From positions 2,542,001 through 2,606,000 of the forward strand of contig JAXQJY010000033.1 in assembly GCA_037042185.1 (NCBI GenBank): a stretch of DNA of 64,000 nt, read 5' to 3'. A model generated the notes under the pieces. The model ran no database searches. It was given only the letters and a program-made list of their open reading frames with translations, and had not been told where the DNA came from. The stretch is from Sordariomycetes sp. S80-01Y. Taxonomy: Eukaryota; Ascomycota; Sordariomycetes. This document shows, in pieces, positions 23,376 to 34,718 of the stretch; position 1 is the first letter of the stretch, and each line of letters begins with the position of its first letter. The position numbers and the translations under genes were made by a program.

Positions 23376-24671
23376 CTAGTTGCGAATCTTCAATCCCAAT
23401 GTGGTAATCTGGCGCTCAATCTCTTTTCTGGCCTTATCTTCCATGTCCAAGAAGAATCTCGACGCATCGCCGATCCTTTTGGTCACAAGTGGATCGTTGC
23501 GAATGAATTCATCGAGCTTGGCGCCTCCGTCCCTCACAAAGTCGGTGTCCATTGTCGCGAAAACGCCGTCCCAGTTGGGACCTGCGAGGTCATCCTTGGA
23601 GGACAGGATCTTGAGGCGTTCCGGGGTCGCAAGTGAAGCGTACGGGTGGTCCGGCTTGGGGGCGGTGACTGGCGGGAGAGTGTCAGGCGTCTCCTTGAGA
23701 GCCTTCAACACCGCAGCTGAGATTGTGATGTGTTGGCAGCCCATCTCTGCCAATGCGACAATCTCCTCGACACTGAACTGACTCGCTATCACCATGATAG
23801 GCTGCTCTTTACCTGTCTTGGCATATGCCTCTGTGAACGTTTCGAGTATGTGTATCACTCGAGCAGACATGGGATGCTTGACGTTGTCAGTGAAACGACT
23901 CACTAAATGGGGCTAGTCACGAACTTCAAGGGCAGTGTCTTTGCAGTTGGGCCGCAGTGATTCGTCAAAGTGCGCCGCGATCTCTGTGTTACATTTTAGC
24001 TACCCAAGTAGACTGTTCGTGTAGCGGTCACAACATACCGTTGAAGTAGGGGCTGATGAAGAGGCAGTTGGACTGACTAGCAGCGATAGCTTGCTCGAGA
24101 GAAAATACAGTCGTCGCAAGTGTCCGGATACCCTCGGCATTGAGTTCAAGGGCAGCAGACGCGGCAGCTCCTGTGAAAGGCAGCTTGAACGCGAAACGAT
24201 TACGAGAGATGCCGAGCTCCTTAAAGGCCTGTGCGTAGGAATGACATTGCTTGATGATGGCGTCCTTGTCATTTGCGTAGCGAAGAGAGGTCTGAACGAG
24301 AACTCTACCCGACAAGTATGGTACGTTTCTAGCGCAAAGGTAAACCCCCTTCTCACGGTGATCAGTACAACATTTGGAGTTCTGGTCTCAAAGGGAATAC
24401 CCACCGCCATGTCGTATACTCTCTCCCAGCCTTGGTCGCCATATTTCAGCACGAGCTCGTTCAAGAGTCCGGCATTTTCCGGTTTCAAAAGCTCGGTCGT
24501 GATAGCAGCCTGGTTGGATGTCTCTACATTCCCAATTCAGCCAACACTCCAACTGTCTCACCGAAAAGACTTACGGTTATGGGGAGTGAAAGGAACATCC
24601 TTAATAACATCGGTGCTTGGGTCGTCGACATCGACGTTCGAAATCTTCTCGATTCTTTCCAGCAGTGACAT
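23376..24671 (-). CDS. transaldolase
   Basis: Five exons (24671-24575, 24523-24405, 24348-24039, 23983-23925, 23876-23376) give 361 aa. The protein starts MSLLERIEKISNVDVDDPST and has KDVPFTPHNQTSNQ, SGRVLVQTSLRYAND, the Schiff-base lysine in RFAFKLPFTG (about Lys127), GIRTLATTVFSLEQAIAASQ and the C-terminal HPMSARVIHILETF block. Joining exon 4 to 5 uses a GTTCGT donor and a 48-nt intron that hides a stop; the family sequence (ALEHPMSAR) supports it. Known: transaldolase moves a dihydroxyacetone unit between sugar phosphates in the non-oxidative pentose phosphate pathway. This divergent fungal subgroup is distinct from housekeeping Tal1. It faces an SDR gene across a shared promoter. Confidence 0.92.
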
Positions 24672-25078
24672 CGTGAATGGTAGTGAGATGGGCCAAGATG
24701 AAGAGGAGAGAGAAAGTTGGTGAGCTTAGATCGAACAAGCTGGGTGCCCATGGACTCTCATATCTATGATCGAGACACCGTTGCGCTTTTTCACCGCTCA
24801 CGATACAGTTGACATACCATTCTTTGCCACTAGCAACCCTTCTTACTCCCTGCGTTCGTCGGCCCGCCCTGTCATAGCTCACAATCTAGCAAGGCAATGG
24901 TCAGATGGCCGATTCCAAAGCTTCGGCACACTCGGCCAAAATCCGCCTTTCATGATTAAGTGGCATCACAAGAGTGGTCGAGATCACCTCGTGAGCTCTT
25001 TTCTGTACATCCACTCGGAAGCTTCAGCTTTCCACAAAAAAGGGGGTGGGCCAAAGAGCCAAACTCCGGAAAGGCGGC

Positions 25079-25097
25079 AGCGGGCGGGCCGCCCGCT
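25079..25097. promoter_or_regulatory. perfect 9+9 bp inverted repeat of CGG/CCG type
   Basis: Arms AGCGGGCGG and CCGCCCGCT flank one central G. The arms contain CGG triplets in inverted orientation, the general form of Zn2Cys6 dimer sites. Seen in sequence; function as an operator is inference. Confidence 0.55.
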
Positions 25098-25117
25098 CTA
25101 CGAAGGATCAACAAAGA

Positions 25118-25135
25118 GGCGGGCCGCTACCCGCC
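25118..25135. promoter_or_regulatory. second inverted repeat GGCGGG-N6-CCCGCC
   Basis: Six-base arms GGCGGG and CCCGCC with spacer CCGCTA, about 20 bp from the first palindrome. Read as CGG triplets it is CGG-N8-CCG. A possible second Zn2Cys6 half of a double operator; inferred only. Confidence 0.5.
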
Positions 25136-25534
25136 AAGAGAAGGAGGGAGTTCACGATGGGCTGTTCGAATGGACTTGTCATTTCCTGTACCTCGCATGC
25201 AATCTCAGTCCCTCCGAAACCGTCACGAGTTGAGATCAGATGGGTCGGATTGGCCGGCGTTGAGGAAGATGTGGTAGCTCAAGGTTTTCGGCTTGCGGAC
25301 GCCTTCCGTGTGAAGCCTGATGGCAATGGAGCCAGTCTGATGTCAGACTCTAATATCGTCATGCGAAATATCCATCAAGAGAGACCACGCGACCATAAAG
25401 GACTGTAAATGCTGCCGCGGGGGGTCAAGAATTGTACGTTCTATCTGACCTACACCTCTCGAAGCCACTCCGCTTACACGAGACTTCGTCGCCAAGAGCA
25501 AACTTCGTGAGAACCAAGAAACTTTCTTTCCAAG

Positions 25535-26747
25535 ATGACTATTCTCGAGCGTCCCGTGGCAGATGCTGGGATACATGAAACCGGCATTACCATGGATGGT
25601 GCCCAAAGTCACTCAATGGATCCTGCCATCCAAACACTGGATGGGGATCACCTTACGGAGGGCGCAAAGAACAAAATCAAGATCAATGCCGTCCAAACCG
25701 AAGAGGCCCAGCACAAGAATAAGTCCCGAGATGCCTCTCAGCTCTTCACACTTGGTGACAGGTCCATCATCGGTAAGTGACCGTCCCAGTGCCGTGGTTC
25801 CGGTCCCAGAATCCCTCCAGACCACTCTTCTTGGAAGAGACCTAGCATGTTGGACCAAATCTAACGTGGGAAAATAGTGACTGGTGCGACCGGGGGCATG
25901 GGGCTATCTGTCGTCGAAGCACTCTTGCAGTCGGGTGCCGACGTAATCGCCATCGACGTTGGGGACGCACCGACGCACCCGTCATGGGGTATGCGGCATG
26001 GAACATCGAACACGAGGGGCACAAGGGGCTGACTCTTCTTAGGCAACCTTCTTGCTTTAGCGAAGAGCAGCGGCACAGTTCTAAACTACCACGGCTGCAA
26101 CATCTCGTGTCTCGACACTACGTACTCGGTTTTCGAGAAGGCCATACGGGGCTCCAGGCACCCTCTCAGGGGTCTTGTTAACTGTGCAGGCATCGGCTGG
26201 ATTGGGTCGTCGATTGACTTCCCTGCAGAAGAGGCCAGGAAGATCATCGACGTCAACCTCATGGGTACCATGATCTGTGCTCAGGCCGCAGCTCGCCTCG
26301 TCCATGAGCACGATCTGTCCGCCAGCTTTGTCTTCATCGCGAGCATGAGCGGCTACGTGGTCAACAAGGTGAGCTCAGCCGCGGCGCCAGTCGAGACAGC
26401 CCGGGACTGACTTAACTTAGGGGACCCCCAACGCTGCCTACGCCGCCTCGAAAGCCGGCGTCCAGCAGCTCACCCGCAACTTTGCCTCAGAATGGGGCTA
26501 CTCCAAGGAAGGGAACGGTCCCTCTATTCGTGTCAACTCAGTCAGCCCTGGGGTCATCCGCACACCCATGACATCGGGCATCCTCAAGCGTCAGGATCTC
26601 GACGACATGTGGACCGAGGAGACTATGCTTAAGAGACTCGCCGAGCCAGAGGACTTCCGCGGCCCCGTCATCTTCCTTCTTTCAGATGCCAGCGGCTACG
26701 TCACTGGAGCAGACTTGTTGGTCGATGGCGGTTATACTGCATGGTGA
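25535..26747 (+). CDS. short-chain dehydrogenase/reductase, ketose/polyol type
   Basis: Four exons (25535-25772, 25878-25988, 26043-26368, 26421-26747) give 333 aa. About 75 residues of unstructured N-terminus precede LFTLGDRSIIVTGATGGMGL, where the intron falls just before the TGxxxGxG cofactor loop. Further landmarks: NCAGIGWIGSSIDFP, IDVNLMGTMICAQ, the catalytic Ser in ASMSGYVV and YAASK (Tyr and Lys), and C-terminal SGYVTGADLLVDGGYTAW. Known: the layout matches sorbose reductase, L-xylulose reductase and arabinitol dehydrogenase relatives, which use NADP(H) or NAD(H). No mitochondrial targeting signal. Paired with a transaldolase it suggests sugar or polyol conversion. Intron 1 is long at 105 nt. 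Substrate unknown. Confidence 0.9.
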
Positions 26748-27696
26748 GGCGGCCTCGATGTTCGGTGAGAAAGATACTGGGTGGAGAAGGTTTGACTTGG
26801 CAGTCGCAAGTAGCTCTTTTGTTCCGCCTAGTTCGTGCGACTTTGCTATCGTCTCAATATACACTGCGTTAGCGTCGGGATTTTACACGATCTGTTGTGA
26901 AACCTGTAACTCCCGGCCGATCGCCATCTCCCTGGCTGCATTCGATGTTCCATCCATCATTGCGACAAGTCATTGCCGATCTTAATTGCGTTAGGGTACC
27001 AACAGCTCCAGGCCATGAGATGATTCCATTCCACCCTCATGCTTTGGTCTACACAATCCTATACAGGGCAATTGGCGGTCTTCAAGGGCTGAACACTCAT
27101 CAAGCTGGCATCTGGACGGGGCAACGGAACTGCATGCGATAAGGGTACTGCCCCGACGGGTGCTTTTCCCGTATGTCTCGGTTTGGCTGGTTCTCCTGAT
27201 GTTTGTCGATCTTGAGGCTCCGCGTCGAGTTCATCTTCAGGATGAATGTGCCGCACAACGACAGCCATCGCTGAGACGACGGCGGAACTGTTCGACTGCT
27301 GGCTAGATATCAAAGCCAGGGTAGACTTCAAAGCCACGAACCTTGCGTGCCCAGTTGTTCAAATTAAGTAGACATATCTCAGTCGAATGTCCTGGTTCTT
27401 CTTTGACCCAAGAAGGAGGTGGGAAGGTGAGAACCCCTTTCTCCGTCTACGCTAGACCCTTAAGCCCTCCTAGAGGGCCATCATCTGCCATCTTCATTAC
27501 ATTCGCTGCTTATCATCATTGTCTCTTCTTTCCTCTGCCCTGTAAAGCCGACGCTGGCTTCATTATTTGAGAGGAAAGAGTGCTTCTCACACAGATGCCC
27601 ATGTTCAACAACCTCGTTCGATCTGCCTGGTCAGCGGCTTTGCCGGACCGTTTGCCACAGCCTGGCACTTCCCATCAAGCTCCTCACGAGCAAAGT
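26748..27696. other. intergenic between convergent genes
   Basis: About 950 bp between the SDR and the second regulator, which end toward each other. A 92-codon minus-strand frame (27059-27337) has no known domain and I do not accept it. Confidence 0.4.
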
Positions 27697-30290
27697 CTAA
27701 ACAATGTATCCGTCAAACCAGAGCGTCGGATCACCCCCCAGGCTCTGACCCTGCTGCATGCCTAGATCCATCATCCAACCAGCGTCCAACCCTCCATCAG
27801 CCCCGAACCCCGACATCATATCAATGTCCGCCACATCCAAGAAGCCATCCTGCAGTGGGTTTCCTCCCACTTCTCCCATGATGTAGTCCTGTGTCACCCT
27901 GTCCTCGAAACTCAATGTCTCTGTTCCAGCAGCGATGAGGTCAGCCCAGCGCTCGAGTTTAGCGCGGGTAATAAGCAATTTGATAGCTGACATGGTCCAA
28001 ACATTGGAGTCTTTCGATTTCTTGTCCACAGACGAGGCTTGGAGGGAGGCACCGACTTGTTGGAATCGCTGCTGTATTGTGGACAGAATGGCGGCGATAT
28101 CGATGTTGAGACCTGGTTGGCGTTTAAGACGTGACTGCAGCGCTGCTACTGCGGTGGGGAGGGTCGGGTCTGCTTTGGTCTGGAGGTTGTGTTCGCCGTA
28201 GCCACAAGGTTCCTTCTCGAGGCTTGTTTCGGACGCATCCGGTGTCCCGGTAGAGCTGATGGTGGAAGCACTTGGGTGATCCTTGGGCGATGTGCTATGA
28301 TGTCGCTCATCGTAACTGGGATCTTCGGGCATATTGATCGGCGTATTTCCCGTTGAAAGAGTAGTCGGTGTGACAAGCTTTGCCCAACGCCCAAGCATGC
28401 AGATGGCGTAGACGATAAGCGAGCAAGTCGATGTCGTCTGGCAGTAGTATGACGACACGGGAACCGAGAGCCAGGTGTTGAACCAAGTGGTCAAGGCCGA
28501 ATGCGACTGGTAGAACTCGTCAAGCGGCGAAGCTGAGCCATCAAATGTCGACAAAGACTTCCACAGTGAGTTAATACGGTCACTGTCGATAGAAGGTGGC
28601 TGATGTAGTCGGAGAGAGGCAGTGTTAAGATACGTTTGGAAGATCTTGTCGATCTTAAGGGAAGGGGGTAGATTCGCTCGCAGTGTGTCCAGCTCGTTTT
28701 GAAACTGAGGTACGTATATCTCCCGGGGCATGGGCGCGCTGGCTGGGAACAAATGCATCTCTTCTGGAGCATTGTCTGATGTTACGCACTGCGTGATCCG
28801 TTCGGAGAGATTCTGTATGCGGACCAGGTTAACGAGTGTGACGTCTGTTTCGTACTCCATGCTCATCTCTATTTCGAGAAGCATCTCATGGAGGTACTTG
28901 GTGTACTTCAGTGGCTCAATTCTACCAAAACCAAGACCTAACCTACGAACAGGGTCAGACTCGACGGGGTAATAGATGAAGAAAATCTGGACTCACGACG
29001 ATGACAAGAAGTAAACTCCCGCCAGAGCCCTCTTTTCCTCGCTCGTCCTCGGCTTCAGCTCCATTGGCTTGACGACCATGAGAATGCTTGTTTCATTTCT
29101 GGTCGGCGGTCGCTGCAGGCCAAGCTCACCAACTAGAGTTTTAGCAAGGCCAACAAGGTTGGCCAGTTGCGCATGCATAAAGCAATGATACTGATACCAA
29201 CCAATGATGACGACAATTCCAAGAAGTAAATCCAACGACCTTGCCGACTCGATGAGCATCTTCTCGGAGACGTGCTGCATGATGTGGTACATCTGTGCCC
29301 TCATTGACCTCAGGCTGCGAAAGGATGCCACCATCCTGATTGCAGACATTAAAAAAGGTCTTTGTTCCTTGAGTGTCTTTGCAGACATAGTTGGCGGAAT
29401 GGCCACGAAGGGATGAGAAGGCAGCAGTTGATTGCGGTAGATGTTGAGTAGAGCCTCATCCGACTCAGGCGGAGGGGGTGCATGGCCAGCTTCAGCGCGG
29501 CAAGTACATGATGGCGGTGCTTGACAGTTGTAATTTTCAGGAACATCCCAAGATCCATCTGAACTTCTGCAGTTGGACGGCGTGCAGGCCTGTGTTGAAG
29601 GAGTGACAGTAGTGTTCAGGAGTGAACCCAACTTCTCGGGGTCGACGTCTGCCTTGGAGAGGTCCCCCGAGGCCTTGAGCAGAGTGACGAGACCGTTGAG
29701 TCTCTCCTCTATCTGTGCCGTTCGTCTGTAAATCGAAGCATGTCAGTCTTGAGAGACTTCTGAACGTTGAAGGTTACGGGATGGTGGTCTTGAGCGTCCC
29801 GGGGCCCGGGAAGAGGAGGTTTAGGTGCAGGAACCCCGACACGGAGTGTTCAAACCACCACTAAAAGTCCGTCTGCCGGCATACATAGCGCCCCAGACCG
29901 TTTTTTCATGGTGGAGGGGCTACTTACGACGGCTTTGCTTGTCTCTTCTTGCGGGGGCGGTGGACTTGGGCTGCACAATTCTTAAAGAGTCGTTCACACC
30001 TACATGGCGTGCCGGTCAGTTGGCTCAACTTCCTCATCAAACCAAGAAAAGGCCCAGACCCCGACGATCTCGGTGTAGATCGTGGGGGGGCGCTCTCCGA
30101 GGAGCATTCCCTGAAGCTTCAGTTAGACATACCGGTCGCATTTGGATTCGGGGTCCGAGTTGGATCGAATGCACTTCGCCTTTGCCGTAGCACAGGCAGA
30201 GCAGGCGGCACCCCATTTCGCCGTTGGCAACTTGGGCCTCTCGTACGATCTGCTGATGCCGCTGCTGGGACTCGGGTCCCGGGAAGCCAT
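27697..30290 (-). CDS. Zn2Cys6 transcription factor (regulator 2 of the transaldolase locus)
   Basis: Four exons (30290-30133, 29999-29928, 29725-28997, 28942-27697) give 734 aa. The zinc cluster is split by intron 1 and reads C-x2-C-x6-C-x10-C-x2-C-x6-C from about residue 30 (CSACATAKAKC, then KCDRCERLFKNC), followed by basic RPRKKRQAKPSR and a short dimerisation helix IEERLNGLVTLLK. The long loop between third and fourth Cys is wider than usual but known in this family. The middle domain has HPFVAIPPTMSAKTLKEQRP and LAGVYFLSSSLGLGFGRIEP. Known: this subfamily contains regulators of secondary metabolism and carbon use. A few unresolved bases at intron ends aside, frame is kept throughout. 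Target genes unknown. Confidence 0.88.
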
Positions 30291-31263
30291 AACGATGTGT
30301 GGTGTTGACCTCGCCCCTTGTCCGTGACTTACATGGGGGACGGACGGAGAGTATGGAGGCTGGCAGGCGATATCTCAAGCACGTGCGACAAAAGTAGTCG
30401 CTGAACATGCAATCAAGATCAAAATTGCAACGGCCGGCGTTTTCTTACCACAGAAGAATCCTGAGGATGTTCCACCAGACGTCTTCCCCCGTGCCTTAAG
30501 ACGGGTTGTTGTTGGCAGCCGCATCGAACGGACTTTGTCGAAATCTCCGTCCATGAGGTCGCTCCATCGGGCTCAGCCCGGCCGCCAACGTTGCCAGATC
30601 GAGGCTGAGTTTGGCTCTCCTGCGCCGCGTACGCTTATGCTCCGATTACCTCGCTAGACCGGGGTAGGTTGGCCAATAGGCTGGGCACTGCCTGTCAAGC
30701 CTGATAGGGCTGCCGCGTGGAACTGATTCACAATGGCGGGATTGAGTTCGGGGACGCGACCTGAATAGCAGTTCGTTTGGGTGAGAATATGCTGGACCAA
30801 CAATCAATCTCCGGCTGGTCACAGCCTCCTCTCGTCGCCATTGTGCCGCAGTCCTGCACTGCAAGGGTATCTTCCGCGCATCTACCTGTTGTGCACAGAC
30901 TAACAGGCAGACGACAACTGCCCCAATCCTTCTGGACTACGGAGTAGGCATCCGGAGTTCATACAGCTTACCAAGACCGCCGATTCGGCTCCGATTTGTT
31001 TCATACGAGGCGGGCGTCGCAATGATGAGTACGCGCAGTGTGCAAAAGATCCTTGTGGACGATAGAATTTGATACTCCGCCAACATGACGCCATTAATCG
31101 AAATGTCTGTATAGTACAGTCCCATGCCAGTCGACCCATCCCCAGGTTGACGACCACAGTAGGTTTCATAGGATCGTGGTCTGCGCTTCCTCCGCAACCT
31201 GCATTCGCCTCTATAATCGTATCGCACAACTCACTACATATACGCCGCGCCGATGCTCACAAC
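30291..31263. other. intergenic, promoter of regulator 2
   Basis: About 970 bp. Overlapping short ORFs around 30900-31230 have no recognisable features. I see nothing else. Confidence 0.4.
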
Positions 31264-32474
31264 TCACTTGCTGGTCCTGGACACGCCAGCACCAATGACG
31301 CCAGGAAGCTTCTCCTCTCCAACACTGAACAGCATCGAAACCGACAGCGTCAGAACACCCACCATGACGATGGTGAAACCTGCAAATAGCCAGAACGCGA
31401 CGCTGACATCCTTCTTGGCACACGTAGGGCCCGCCCAGTGCGTCAAGCTGCCGGAGTCACTGACCGTGCTGAGGCAGTGGCAGACGTAACATGACTCCTT
31501 GCCCTCTGAGCCGTCTGCCTTGGCGTACTTGTTCAAGCAGCTGCCGTGGCCAGAGCAGTTGCCCGTGCTCTGCTGACAGCTATCTTCAGAGCCAAAGCAG
31601 GAGGGGATCGATCCTGTGCTGGCGTAGAAGATGGCGGCGGGATCATCGGTCGTCGACTCGGAGGTAGGGGCTTCGGACTCGACAGGGTAGTCAGAGATGA
31701 CCTGCTCGGCAGGCGACTGGCGGCGGCGCAGCTCTTGAATCTTGTCGGACCACTTGGAGGCCTGACCAGAGGCCGGCAGAAGAATGACTGTAGTTTCCAT
31801 CTCGCCTGACTTGGCCAGCGAAGCAAGACTGCCAGCTGACTTGAGCAGCTCGTCCAGGATCTCGGGTTTCTATGCTTGTTAGCGCCTGATTATCACTTGA
31901 CGCATAAATTGCCGTAGTCGCGTCCTACCTTTTGAATGCTGTATTTGGCAACAGTAGACTTTCCGCTCCAGCATGCCCGCTCAGTTGGGTTTAGGACAGA
32001 CTGAAGTGCGCAAGTAGGCGCACCGTTCGTGACGCCAACGTTGTAGAGGTCGTTCTTGATGAGGTTGTCGCTCGCGCTCGACGATGGGGGCGACTCGATC
32101 ATGAAAGCCGGCTGCATCTCGAATCTGGTATCCATGCTCTTCATCTGATCTTCCGTGAAGCCATCGATCATAACAACAGCTTGGTAGGGCGACTCGGTTG
32201 CCTCCTCCCCAATCGAGAATCCCTTCACTCCGTACTCGTTCATCAGATCCACTGCCGTCTCGAGATCCATGTCTGTAGGGATATCATCGGTAGAAGGCCC
32301 GTTTCCGCGGACAGCAAGTCGTTGCAGTAGGATCAGGCGGGCGAGGCTAGGGGGGAGGGCGGGCGTGGATGAGCCAGGGGAGGCGTCGTTGCGGAACATG
32401 TAGACTTGAGCGGCCTGCTGCGCTGCAGTCGCGCAGCCAGCCAGAGCTGCTGCGAGCCCAATGGAGAGCTTCAT
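31264..32474 (-). CDS. Vps3844-like ER/vacuolar membrane protein with EGF-like Cys-rich domain
   Basis: Exons 32474-31929 and 31869-31264 give 383 aa. It begins with a signal peptide (MKLSIGLAAALAGCATA), followed by a lumenal region. The C-terminal part has a cysteine-rich EGF-like module (CQQSTGNCSGHGSCLN, then CYVCHCLS and GPTC), then one transmembrane helix (VAFWLFAGFTIVMVGVLTLS) and a short cytosolic tail. This is the layout of the fungal family called DUF3844 or Vps3844, thought to act in vacuolar protein sorting. Assignment is by architecture and recalled likeness. It is divergent from the next gene with 417 bp between starts. Function is not established by sequence. Confidence 0.75.
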
Positions 32475-32891
32475 GGTGGTTGCTTCGAACGATGAAGCTG
32501 CGATTGTTGATGGCCGGCTGAAGGGACGGACGGAGCTTGTCAACGGCAACGTCACGTATGGAGCTGGCCCCCGAGTCGCTGATGCCTCGCGGGTGTCGGA
32601 CATTCGGCGGCAGATGATCCGTGCCAGCCTACAGTGTCCCGCATCACATGGCAGACGGCCCGACACAGTGCTGATGACGCTTCGCTCCAGGCACTAATTA
32701 GGGTGGGCATCTTCGTTACATTTCTAACGGCTTTCACGGTTTCTCATATCAACGCATCTTGGAGACGCGCATTTCCTTCGGCGTCGCGGCCATGACACTG
32801 TCTTTCTTATAGCAATAGCGCGTTATTCTGCTCCGAGCAGCCGTCGATTCCATCATCTCTTTAGAGTCCTTGCGACATCGCAGACGCCACG
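32475..32891. promoter_or_regulatory. divergent promoter
   Basis: 417 bp shared by the Vps3844-like gene and the mitochondrial-type gene. No motif stands out beyond an ACGTCACGT-like stretch near 32550. Confidence 0.4.
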
Positions 32892-34213
32892 ATGCTCGCC
32901 AGAGCAGTCGCCCCTCGGCGGGTGACGCCCTCGATGCTCACGGCAGCTCGGATGGCCTCGCGGGGCAGGCCACACATACCTGCCTCTTCGCGATCGATAT
33001 CATTCTGGCCTTTTCGAAAGCGCATCGACCCGTCGTTACCAGTCTACTTTCCCCGAGAGGAGCCAAAGTTCAAGATCAACCCCCGGTCGATATTGAAGAA
33101 GATCCGCTACGGCGTCTTCAGTCTAGGAATGTACATCATCATGTACCAGATTTTCATGAGCTTCGTTTTCGATCCGTTGCTGGACTGGTCTGATGAGGAG
33201 TGGGAGAAGATGTCCGAGAAGGAGAAGCAAGCCATGGAGAAGGAAGTGCAGGACGACGACGAACCCATCGCCTTCTTCGCGTGGCCCTTCTCGACGTACC
33301 AGGAGGAGTCGCCACCGTACAAGGGCTCCGACCCGGAGTGGAAGGAGTTTGTGGCAATCAACTCGGACAAGAAGCGGCAGAAGGAGATCAAGAACAAGTT
33401 TGCAGGCGAGGTTCAGCAACGCCTGCTCAAGCATCCAACGGTTCAGAAGATGATGGGGAAGGAGAAGCCCAAGATCTCGCGGGCTTGGCTAGATATCATG
33501 TATCCTCCCAAACCGCCGCCGGTCCAGTATGTCTCAGGGTATGTAATGCACGCCGGCTATTGCGTCCCGCGGGAACTGACAGTTGCAGGCTTATCATCGA
33601 TGAAGACGGTATCTTCTGGGGCTACCGGCAGATGGACGAGTTGAGCTTGAACTACCTCAAGCACATTACGTACCCCAAAGCCGTCGCCGCGGCTACATGG
33701 GCCTTCTACTCAACCGTCATCCCCGAAGGCTTCCATAGACTGTTCTCTTCGGAAAAGCAGAACGACAGCGTGGGAAGCTCATGGCAAGGTTCGATCTTGA
33801 CGCGCGGCAAAGATGAGAACCGGCCTATTCCGCAAACTGGCCCACCGCTCTTCACTCCACCAAAGCAGCAACAGAATGGCCAGAATGGCCCACGCTCACC
33901 ACAAGAGCTGGGCCCCAACCAGCCGTTCAAGCTCGATGCTCAGGGCAGAATCGTACCGGTCGACGGGACCATGACAGGGGTGGTTGGAGCGGCTATCCTG
34001 AATGCCTGGAGCAAGCACAGGAAGCCCGTCGAGCCGACCGTCAACAGAGGCAGCATCAGACTCGATGGCATGGTTGAGTTCAAAGGCAAGGGCGGGTTAT
34101 TGACGGTGATGGCGGCGGGATGGTACGACCCCAAGTTGAAGAAATTCACGTCTATCAAGGTCGTGACGAAGTCCTTCGTGCCATACAACCAACGCCCCAT
34201 GGGCGGACCATGA
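32892..34213 (+). CDS. conserved mitochondrial-type membrane protein of unknown function
   Basis: Exons 32892-33538 and 33589-34213 around a 50-nt intron give 423 aa. The N-terminus (MLARAVAPRRVTPSMLTAAR) is rich in Arg, Ala and Ser with no acid, as in mitochondrial presequences. One transmembrane helix follows (YGVFSLGMYIIMYQIFMSF), then an acidic helical stretch (WEKMSEKEKQAMEKEVQDDD) and a folded region with SGLIIDEDGIFWGYRQMDEL after the intron. The C-terminal third contains a proline/glutamine linker (PPKQQQNGQNGP) and a final compact block (KGGLLTVMAAGWYDPKLKKF). I do not recognise a named family. Likely an inner-membrane protein with its bulk on one side. Confidence 0.8.
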
Positions 34214-34718
34214 TCTACACGATCGGAGGTGGAGGGTTTCCTACGTTGCTAGGTTTGCTAGGGTGTTGCACGGCGCTCATAGGGCTTGGATTGATACCAT
34301 AGATACGGGAGCTGGCTCTTTCTTGGGATGCATAGCGCGGTCAGGCAAGGTAGTTTACAGTAATGTACATGATACATCTCCTCTACATACAAGTATTCAA
34401 TATGCGCCATTACGCCCCATGCATTACTTGTTGCGGCATGCTCCATCCCATGTCTACTAAGCAATGGTGGGCTCCGCCTGATCCTGTTTCCGGAGGCTTT
34501 TTCCTTCGTATGTTTGAGAGCGCACATGCTGCTCAGTTCTCCATCCCACTCCCGGCCGGAGAACTCGCCTTGATTCTAAGCAGCTCTGATGTGCGCACGG
34601 CTCGATGCTCCTGCATCGTGGCGTGGCTGGTCGAAAGGAAGCTTGGGAGACCGAATGTTGCGAGGAAATTGTCTCTCAAGGGCGCCGTGTGACCATCTTC
34701 GTGTCTCGGCCCTCATAT
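34214..34718. other. intergenic between convergent genes
   Basis: A 505-bp spacer between two 3' ends. Nothing distinct seen. Confidence 0.4.

Larger units (their letters stand above)
24672..25534. promoter_or_regulatory. divergent promoter, transaldolase and SDR
   Basis: 863 bp separate the two start codons. A GC-rich 60-bp core at about 25079-25135 with two inverted CGG/CCG repeats sits almost midway and is annotated separately. No accepted ORF lies within. Confidence 0.6.

Noticed and set aside
27059-27337. 92-codon minus-strand ORF between two convergent genes
   Set aside because: No recognised domain; lies in the 3' flanks of two real genes.
29798-29810. GC palindrome CCCGGGGCCCGGG
   Set aside because: Not a perfect inverted repeat, and it falls in an intron of regulator 2.
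30900-31229. 109-codon and shorter minus-strand ORFs
   Set aside because: Two overlapping frames of similar length, neither with a domain or splice structure.
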